Below are positions 26,864 to 34,488 of a stretch of 38,518 nt of DNA, one piece after another. Below the pieces are notes generated by a model. The model searched no databases and was not told the origin of the DNA. It saw only the letters and a program-made list of their open reading frames with translations. The position numbers and the translations under genes were made by a program. Source of the DNA: Tritrichomonas foetus (taxonomy: Eukaryota > Parabasalia > Tritrichomonadida > Tritrichomonadidae); the NCBI GenBank assembly GCA_001839685.1, contig MLAK01001126.1, positions 12,311-50,828 on the forward strand, given 5' to 3'. Numbering within the stretch: the first letter of the stretch is position 1; every line of letters begins with the position of its first letter.

Positions 26864-28289
26864 TCATTCCAAAAAAGAAGCAATAATCTTGTTAGATTTG
26901 ATCTTTCTTTTCAACAAAGTCACAATATCTGCGTGTCCTTTTGCTTTTGCAATATCGAGGGGTGATCTATGAATATTATCCAGAAATTTTATCTATAAAA
27001 TAAAGAAAATTATGAATCCAGCTTCTGAAACTAGGCTTTTGGATTTGATGTTAATCTTTGGTTGCTTCAACAATATTTCTACAATTTGGTAATGTCCTTT
27101 AGAGCATGCATAATACAGAGGTGTTTTATGAACTACATTGACGAATGTTATTTATTGAATGAAATTAACCATTATTTCAAAAGAAAATTTCATCTTTAGA
27201 ATTGATATCTATACTGTTTTGCTGTAAAAGAAGTTTAACAATGTTAACAAATCCTTTTGAACAAGCGTGATGAAGTGGTGTTTTATGAGCACTAATATAA
27301 AATGTCATATGTCAATTGAAAATAACCATAAATAGAGAAAAAAAATATAATCTTTAGTATTAATATCAACATTTGTTTGCTTCAAAAGAAGATCAACAAC
27401 TTTAAAATGGCCATGAGAGCATGCCAGAAGAAATGGTGTTTGAAGAAAATGAAACAAGAATTTTCAATGTTTTGTAAAAATACTTTATAAAATTATATAA
27501 ACTCTATTTTTTAAATTTACATTAATATTGTTATGCTTTAAGAATAATTTTACAAGATCGTACTTCCCTTTAGAACATACTTTTTCAAATGGTGGTACTT
27601 CAAATTCAAGCATGAATTTCGAATAAAAATACGGTTTTATGATGAATAATAAATGAAAGCATATCTACTCGATGAAGTAATATCAATATTTGGTTGGTTC
27701 AATAGAAGATCAACAATTTCATAAAAATCTTCTGAAATTGCTACATGGAGAGGTGCTTTTTAAATATTCAACTTCAATTCCTATTATAGGATTAAATAAA
27801 ATGATCAATGAGAGAAAAAACATGATTTATCAGATTAATATCTATTTTTGATTGATTTAATAAAAGCTGAACTATGTCTAAATACCCTTGATTGCATGCA
27901 ATGTAAAGTGGGGTTTCAGAAATAAAGGGTAGACACCATATATATAATAAAAGTAATAATGACGAAAAGAAGTCAATTTCATTTAATGCATTGATATCAA
28001 TTTGTTTCTGTTTCACAAGAAGTTCGACTATTTCATAATGACCTTGATAACAAGCTTGATGAAGAGGAGAATTACAAAGAAAGATCAAAATATTATGTTT
28101 ATTCAAAAAGTAATGATTAACGAAAAACTAAAACATAGTTTTGTGAATTTATTTCTATCTTTGGGTGCTTAAGAAGAACTTCAGTAATTTCATAGTGTCC
28201 ATGATAGCATGACGTATAGAGTAGTGTATTCTGTAATTTAAAAAAATTTCTGATGTAAATGAAGAATAATAATGAATTTAAAGCAAAAT
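26864..28289 (-). other. Ankyrin array: nine intact repeats, each split by a 59-65 nt insert
   Basis: Continuing from the gene at 28290-29513, nine ankyrin units follow on the minus strand at a period of about 157 bp. Intact 32-codon repeats: 28230-28135, 28073-27978, 27917-27822, 27759-27664, 27598-27503, 27442-27347, 27284-27189, 27127-27032, and a final unit 26968-26864 ending FLE-stop. Typical repeats read KTPLHHACSKGFVNIVKLLL or SPLHQACYQGHYEIVELL. Between them lie inserts of 59, 61, 60, 62, 65, 60, 62, 61 and 63 nt, always at the hairpin just after DINxKDx and before (K)TPLH. Most hold stops, and their lengths ignore the reading frame. No repeat carries a stop or indel. They behave like short introns, but the ends are not GT...AG. 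Confidence 0.7.
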
Positions 28290-29513
28290 AGTTTGTTGAT
28301 AGTTAATATCCAAATTTTTTTGATTTACCAAAAGATCATAAATCATTAATACAGACAGCCCTGGACATTCAAAAACATCATCTTGAATAATTTTTTCTTG
28401 GAAAGGCGAATTATCCTGAAGATATTTACCGAGTATTTCATAATTGAATGTTTGATGAAAAGATGAAACAATTTCTCGCATTCCTGGTGGGTCCATTTCA
28501 ATGGTATTGAGAAAATATTGCGCAATTTCAAATTGATAGTATTCAAGAGCAATGAAATAATGTTTACGCGTAAATTTGTAGATGGATTCTTCTTCTAATA
28601 TATGTATAATTTCATAATTACCACCAATAATACTATATTTCAGAGATTTAGCTGAATATTCTACTTTATTCAGCCAAAGATAACGAAAAATATTTGTTGA
28701 ACCAAATGACATCGAATATTCAAGAAGGCTAATTCCGTTAATTTCGTTAATATCATCATTGTTTTCTAAAAAAGAAGGGGGAATTATAGAATTCAAATCA
28801 TAATTTTCAAATTTAGAAAGAAAGTCAAGAAATGAATTTAAATCATCAGTTCTGATAAGTTTTTCTATTAGATCCTGGGAATGAATTTCGTGACGAATGC
28901 AATATTTCCCTTTAAAACATTCTTGGCTTTTATTAATTTCTTCCTCATCCAGTAAATGATTTAATTCTCCTTTAAACATATCATTTATTGTGTCTTCAGA
29001 AATTTTAAACCAATCCATTTGTTTTTGGTATAAATCAGGGGAATACCTTTTCATTTCTGGAACGAAAAACAAGAAATAACAATGATCTCCACATGTTTGA
29101 ATAAATCTTTCTATGACTGGAATCTCTACGACACCTTTGTTGAATAGATAATGAACAAAGTGCTTATTACTATTAAATATGAAAAAAATGGTTGATTGAT
29201 GAAATGATTCTTTCAGTGAATGTTTTAAAATTAATTCATTTAAAATTTTGTAAAATAATTCTTGATTGCGTTTCTTCTTTTGTTCTTTTAGAGTAATATT
29301 GAAGAAAGTCGAAAGATGAACAAATAAACGAAGAAATCCTTCATAAACAGGAATATTTTTTGAAATGGAAATTTTTTCGAAAAAATGACAAAGTGTTTTC
29401 ACTTTTTTCAGAGTTTCAGAGTCATCACATAAAAGTATTGACATTACCATCCTTTGAAGATCACTCAGTACTTCTATTTCTTTTTTAAAATCTAGGAATT
29501 GATTTGTTTTCAT
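28290..29513 (-). CDS. DUF3447/ankyrin protein, N-terminal exon
   Basis: The open frame from ATG 29513 continues to an in-phase TAA at 28278, giving 411 codons. The protein-like part ends at about 28290, with LLVNQKNLDIN starting the ankyrin series. Residues 1-200 form the helical N-terminal domain typical of the large trichomonad DUF3447 family. Residues about 290-375 are DUF3447-type degenerate ankyrin pairs (LKYSIIGGNYEIIHILEEES, HYFIALEYYQFEIAQYFL). The full product, if the inserts at 26864-28289 are removed, would be about 700 residues with ten ankyrin repeats. Such proteins probably act in protein binding. Whether the gene is expressed whole, truncated at 28278, or dead cannot be told from sequence. 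Confidence 0.75.
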
Positions 29514-29824
29514 CGAATCAATTCGCTTCTATATTCACGAAAATTTCTGTCACTTTTTATAGAGCAATACAAAATTTTTCTAGAAAGATATAAATTCTCC
29601 TCATAATTAGGTTTGTAATCTACTATCATTCATTAATATTTTTTTTCTTGAAATAAAAACCTGAAAACAACTTGTATCAAATATTAGCAATTGCTGTTAT
29701 TTTAATTCCATATAATTTTATGAATAGAATAAAACAAAACAAAATAAAATAAAATAGGTATTACGAAATGAATTGAATGATTATTTATAATAAATTAAAA
29801 AAGTCAATAAACACAACTTTCATT
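29514..29824. other. Intergenic, nothing recognised
   Basis: AT-rich, with an AAAACAAAACAAAATAAAAT run near 29732. It contains the short upstream region of the ankyrin gene and the 3' flank of the membrane-protein gene. Confidence 0.45.
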
Positions 29825-31231
29825 CTATAACTCCGTATTATCAATTAAAGCTTGCCGTCTTTGATCATCTTCATTGTCCTCATTTGTTTTTTCTTTGCGA
29901 TTTTCTTTCTTCTTTTTATCTTTGTGGCTTTTCCTATTTGGATCTGTTAGAAATGGCTGAGCCGGCAAAGTCATTCCTTCTTCATAAGGCTTGGTCATGA
30001 ACTCATCAATGATATCGAAATTCTCAGTATCATCAGGTCCAAACACTCTTGGTTCTTGTTCTTCATCACCAACCATTAAATAACCTTGTTTTGTCTCTTT
30101 CTTCATCCTGAAAGCAAATGCAATGACACTTATTGTCGATGTAATTACAATGTCGTATATAAGTTGCGTCACCCAGAATGGAAGTGGCCAGAAATACACA
30201 AATAACGAACGAATAAACAATACTGTAAAGTAAACACAAATAGTTACTGTTACTGTTTTGAAATATAGATATTTCTTATAGATAGGCGTAGTCTGCGGAT
30301 CAATTCCACTTTCCGCAATTACATAAAGATGGGCTTTTACGTATGTCTGAGCATTTTCAACATTCCTAAACATGAAGTATCCATAAAATCCAATACAAGT
30401 AACTAAAACAAGGAAAACTGCAACGACAAAATATTTACCAGAAACGACAGAAAAGTCAATAAGTCCATAAAGAACTGCAATTCCAGCTGACAAAACGAAT
30501 GAAAGAATCATTTTCCTCCAATGATATTCAGAATGAATAATTGACCAGCCTTCGCTTGCCATGAACATAGCAGACAATAAAACAACTTCTTGTAAAACGC
30601 GGAAGACTTTTGTGGCAGTATAAATTGGATGTTCTAAATCTGATTTATTACGAGTGTGATACTCAAAAACAATAAGGACATCATAAACCACAGTAAAGAA
30701 GATGCCAATAGTGAAATAAAGATGAAGTGAATTCTTCAAAGAGAAATAACAGAACCAATTAATCATCCATGCTAGAAATAGAATCAATGCAATACCTGCA
30801 ATAATGGGAAGTGTTATCAGACATGGCTGAACATCATAGCTTAAGAATGATGTTGGATTAGAATATTGGAATCGATAAATGTATCCAGTATCACCTGAGT
30901 AGCAGGAAGAAAGAATTGTATAATAAATTCCTTTTTTATCAACAACACCTTCAAATTCGGCTTCACCGTTCACAATTGGAACGATATGGCTATATTTGAC
31001 TGTTGGGCCTTCACAAACTGTACTTTGAGAAAGATTTGAGAGATATTTGCTTGCTTCCGACAAAGTTGCGATTAAAACTAGAATTTTTTCTGTTCCTGCA
31101 TCGGATATTTGAACGCTGTATTTGCCGCCGACTTCAAATCCGTAACGATCTGGAAGAATAAGAAGTCCGACGTCTTTGAGGATTTGATAGCCACGTCGAA
31201 GAAGTAAAAGCGAGGAGAGGAATAGAAACAT
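29825..31231 (-). CDS. GOST-type seven-helix membrane protein
   Basis: 468 residues. A short hydrophobic start (MFLFLSSLLLL) suits a signal peptide. Residues 25-130 form a beta-rich luminal domain with Cys73 and Cys110 available for a disulfide. Seven hydrophobic helices follow at about 138-162, 168-190, 205-228, 240-260, 266-288, 325-350 and 352-377. The tail from about 380 is hydrophilic and very Lys/Glu/Asp-rich (KKKKENRKEK). A luminal GOLD-like domain plus seven helices is the architecture of the TMEM87/GPR107/GPR108/TMEM145 (lung seven-transmembrane receptor) group, which sit in the Golgi and endosomes and help trafficking. The family assignment is by layout and the EGWSIIH segment. ATG 31231; stop in the TEL end. 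Confidence 0.75.
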   Translation of the reverse strand: MFLFLSSLLLLRRGYQILKDVGLLILPDRYGFEVGGKYSVQISDAGTEKILVLIATLSEASKYLSNLSQSTVCEGPTVKYSHIVPIVNGEAEFEGVVDKKGIYYTILSSCYSGDTGYIYRFQYSNPTSFLSYDVQPCLITLPIIAGIALILFLAWMINWFCYFSLKNSLHLYFTIGIFFTVVYDVLIVFEYHTRNKSDLEHPIYTATKVFRVLQEVVLLSAMFMASEGWSIIHSEYHWRKMILSFVLSAGIAVLYGLIDFSVVSGKYFVVAVFLVLVTCIGFYGYFMFRNVENAQTYVKAHLYVIAESGIDPQTTPIYKKYLYFKTVTVTICVYFTVLFIRSLFVYFWPLPFWVTQLIYDIVITSTISVIAFAFRMKKETKQGYLMVGDEEQEPRVFGPDDTENFDIIDEFMTKPYEEGMTLPAQPFLTDPNRKSHKDKKKKENRKEKTNEDNEDDQRRQALIDNTEL

Positions 31232-32190
31232 CGATGAAATAAAGTTTGTAAGATTACGATTATCGTAATATGAAACTTTTTGATTGGAAAAGTGGGAATC
31301 GAATAATAATTGAACAATTAATCATTGAATTACATTATCGTAAATACGAATCAATTGGTTCTTTGAGGACAGTATGAAATCAGGATAACTACTCTAACAA
31401 TTTGATTGTTAATATATTAATTTTTCATTCATCAACAAATTTTGATATCACAGGTTTCAGGATGAAATCAGAAATTCGGTTAATTTTTGTCATGATGCAG
31501 ACAAAAGAAATAATTAATATTATGATTTATATAAACCTGAAAGGAAAATTGGAATTGCCGGTGAATAAAAATTTCTATAAAAATTACAAAAAATTCACAG
31601 AACATCAGAAGATATTATCAATTCGACTTTTTGAAACAACTAAATTCTAATTTCCTTCATATATCTTTATCTTGTCCTTTTTGAATCTGAAATAATCATC
31701 TATTCTTGAGAAATAAAGTTTCCAATAAGGAATATTGCATATTAAATATCATTTGACACATATTTCAGTCAGTTACTATTACCCGCTTGAATTTTGAATG
31801 AAATCAATGAGTCACTATGCATCCAGTAAATATGCGCAGTTCTTCAAAGCTCTGAAAACTATCATTATCGAATGTTAATCTTCTAAAGAGTTTTTTTTTT
31901 TGGTTTGGTGAATATGTTTATAATGGTTAATTGACTTTTCATAACATAAATAGCTGGATCAATCATGTATCAATACAGTATATAAAATGACTTTTACATG
32001 ATTTCATAGGGTATTGGAAGAATAATAGATCTTACAAAACAAAAACACAACACAATTTTATGCAGCAAAAAGTCTTAAAACAGAAATCAACCTGAAAGAA
32101 AATCTACAAGATTTCTAAAAAGAACTCTCGATCTTGCAAATGATACAAGCCTCCAGCATTTTGGAATCTTTCTGAATTTGCACAGAAATT
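31232..32190. other. Intergenic, about 1 kb, possibly decayed sequence
   Basis: Holds the membrane-protein promoter and then AT-rich DNA. A plus-strand 82-codon frame at 31402-31650 has no protein-like features. The stretch from about 32040 may be the eroded front of the kinase pseudogene that follows, but I see no kinase motif before 32191. Confidence 0.4.
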
Positions 32191-32880
32191 AATGCAATTG
32201 GAATAGCATTAGGAATGGAATATTTACATTCAAAAAATAATTCATCGTGATTTAATTCCTGATAATATTTTACTTGATTCTAATCTTTATCAGATTTTGG
32301 ATTTTTATCAGATTTTGGATTATCTAAAAACATGAAGCCAGAATTAACCAGTGCATATGATTCAATAATAGCTGGCATACCAAAATATATGGCACCTGAA
32401 GCAATAGATTATGAAAAAAATTTCAAAAAACTGATGTTTTTGCTTATTCGTTTATTTTATATCAACTATTAGTTGGAAAGCAACAATTAATTCCAGATCA
32501 AATTCAATTTCGGGTCTTTGACAATATTATGAAAGGAATTTGACCAAATATTTCTCTTAAAATCGATCAACACACTTTCAGTGAAGTTGCTTCTTTCTTT
32601 TTTGTAGGTGTAATTAATCAACATGTAGTGGATAAATATATCAAAAAATTTAAAGTGATAAATTGAAAAAGATTCAGACAAAGTAAAAACATATTCAGAG
32701 AAAACGAAAGTAGATGCTGAAGAAATTAGAGAAGATCAATTTAATGACATTCCTAAATTAGATGATAAAACGAAATTGATTAATCCAGATACAGGAATTA
32801 CTGAGAAGTGGCACGATATGGTTGGCTTGCTTGGAGTAAAGTTCAAAAAAGGGCTAAATATTCCACGAAATTATATATAA
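32191..32880 (+). pseudogene. TKL-type protein kinase pseudogene 1
   Basis: Kinase landmarks appear in order but in shifting frames. A helix-E segment AIGIALGMEYLHSKN is followed by a frame change, then IHRDLIPDNILLDSN (catalytic HRD at 32243-32251). After another frame change comes LSDFGFLSDFGLSKNM, where an 18-bp duplication (32287-32304 and 32305-32322) doubles the DFG motif. GIPKYMAPEAIDYEKNF follows, then a shift within an A-run near 32424, then TDVFAYSFILYQLLVGKQQL. There is an in-frame TGA at 32541-32543. A further open tail (about 32668-32880) ends in a natural TAA after NIPRNYI. The helix-E, HRD and YSF-type helix F fit the TKL-like kinases abundant in trichomonads. It cannot make a working kinase. 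The N-lobe is not found. Confidence 0.85.
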
Positions 32881-32910
32881 TAAATATACTATTGTAAATA
32901 TTCGTGGATT

Positions 32911-34362
32911 TTATCTGTTTATAATTGGTTCGAATTTTTCTTGAAACAGTTCTTTGGAAATTCTGTCTTTGAAATATGGAACAATAAATTGCGCTTCTTT
33001 TTTTACAAATCCTTGAGTGTCATTTAATTTCGGTAGAAAATCTTTAATTAATGATTCTATCATCTTTAAGTTGGCGTTTCGCTGAAGCATTTCTCCAATA
33101 ATTCGAATGGAATTTGAAACATCCTCAATATTATCACTGTAGAGAAGCATGTGGAGAAAACTCCTGGTTTCATTTTGTTCCAATTCATCCATGACAAAAA
33201 ATGGAGTCAGTGTTGAATATGCAGCTGTTCTTACTTTTCTTGATTTTGCTTTCTTCAAAATTTTAAAAGCTTCATGAAACATTTCGCTTTCGTTTTTATT
33301 TATGCCATTTCTATTTTTGTTTGGATATGTGATTTCATATTTATTGCCAGGATTAGTTTGACTTGATTGTGATTCTGAAGAATGTTGTATATGGATATTA
33401 TTTAAAAGATTAAGTGCGGCAAGGTTAACATCTTCATTTTTCACTTTGAACGAAAGTTCTGCAATTTTTATCATTTCTTCTTTACGGTCAATTTGATGAA
33501 TATTTTGTGCAAGAATTTCAAGTGCTTTTGCACGATAAAAGGGGTCGGATGATTTACAAATTGTGAAAATGGAATCTTGAAAAGCTTTTTCAGATGAAAA
33601 TGAAGAGAAAATATTTAAAAATGTCATTCTAATTTTCCAAGACTTATCTCCAGATGCTTTCAAAATGATGTTTTTGTCAGTAATTTTCTCATAAATTTTG
33701 CTTGCTGTAAATAATGCGTGAATTCGGACTGTTGGATGCTCATCATCAAGTAATTTATTTAATAATATATTTAAAGTAGAGCTAATATATTCATTTTGAA
33801 TAGGAATACTAGAAAGTGAATCAGCAATAGAAATTCTAATCATTGAGTTCGAAACTGAAATTAAATTGGAAATAGATTCAACAAATTTTTCAATGTTTGA
33901 TAGATCAAGTGCATCCATGAGTTTTGAAATAAAATTGATAATAAAGGCAACAGTCTCTGGATAGAAATTAATATCTAAAATGTTGATTAAAAATGTGAAC
34001 CCAAGGGTTTGTAGAAATGTATTTTTAAAATTTTCTTTTAAATAATCAGCTAAAGCATATAGCTCTGATTCGACAAATTTAAATGAAAAAGAAATGATTT
34101 CAAGAAATAAAGAGAAAAATGAAAGGAAAATATGCTTAGTTGAATTTGTTGGAAGCAAATATTTCATATTTGCTACAAGAATTTCATGATTAATATGATC
34201 GTAAAGTCTGCACCAGCTGATAATGAATGCAATTAATTGAACATGCTGAATTTCGGTTAAATCAGCAACTATTTCCTTTAAGCTTGATAAAAAGTTAGTA
34301 ATGGCGTTAGGTTCTTTTGAGATAATCGCTTGAATTAATTTTGATTTTTCGTCTTCATTCAT
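32911..34362 (-). CDS. HEAT-repeat protein
   Basis: About 483 residues from the preferred start MNEDEKSKLIQAIISKEPNA. An in-frame ATG at 34404 would add 14 residues, and anything further upstream starts with TTG. It is a long alpha-helical solenoid, with HEAT-type pairs most visible in the centre: DDEHPTVRIHALFTASKIYEK (Pro and Arg at HEAT positions), DKSWKIRMTFLNIFSSF, SSDPFYRAKALEILAQNI and VKNEDVNLAALNLLNNI. A polar Ser/Asn/Lys linker (about 355-395) is followed by more helices. HEAT solenoids act as scaffolds, for example in Integrator, condensin or cohesin-loader proteins; the central DDxHPxVRxxAL signature resembles INTS4, but this is weak. It is divergent from the gene at 34489, with an E2F-like site between them. 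Confidence 0.65.
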   Translation of the reverse strand: MNEDEKSKLIQAIISKEPNAITNFLSSLKEIVADLTEIQHVQLIAFIISWCRLYDHINHEILVANMKYLLPTNSTKHIFLSFFSLFLEIISFSFKFVESELYALADYLKENFKNTFLQTLGFTFLINILDINFYPETVAFIINFISKLMDALDLSNIEKFVESISNLISVSNSMIRISIADSLSSIPIQNEYISSTLNILLNKLLDDEHPTVRIHALFTASKIYEKITDKNIILKASGDKSWKIRMTFLNIFSSFSSEKAFQDSIFTICKSSDPFYRAKALEILAQNIHQIDRKEEMIKIAELSFKVKNEDVNLAALNLLNNIHIQHSSESQSSQTNPGNKYEITYPNKNRNGINKNESEMFHEAFKILKKAKSRKVRTAAYSTLTPFFVMDELEQNETRSFLHMLLYSDNIEDVSNSIRIIGEMLQRNANLKMIESLIKDFLPKLNDTQGFVKKEAQFIVPYFKDRISKELFQEKFEPIINR

Positions 34363-34488
34363 TCCAGATCGGTTAAGGCAAAATACAATGGTCAAATATT
34401 CCATATAAAGACCATTTAATATCACAAAAACAACCAATGATTTTTTTTTAATTCACATGTCGAAAATTTTAAACGCGCGGGAAAATCC
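34363..34488. promoter_or_regulatory. Compact divergent promoter with E2F-like and Myb-like sites
   Basis: 126 bases between two start codons. GCGCGGGAAAA at 34475-34485 (TTTTCCCGCGC on the minus strand) fits the E2F consensus TTTSSCGC and stands out in AT-rich DNA. It lies 3 bases before the plus-strand ATG. CGGTTA (Myb-type) at 34370-34375 is 7 bases before the minus-strand start. TTCACATG (34452-34459) is a possible initiator for the plus-strand gene. Confidence 0.45.

Noticed and set aside
26864..28289. Canonical GT...AG introns in the ankyrin array
   Set aside because: Only four inserts start with GT, only one ends in AG, and the trichomonad branch/3' motif ACTAACACACAG is absent; the inserts are reported as unexplained.
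31402..31650. 82-codon plus-strand frame
   Set aside because: No domain, random composition, no initiator; treated as intergenic.
34363..34437. Longer N-terminus of the HEAT-repeat protein
   Set aside because: The extension starts with TTG and reads through the promoter; ATG 34362 (or 34404) is more likely.
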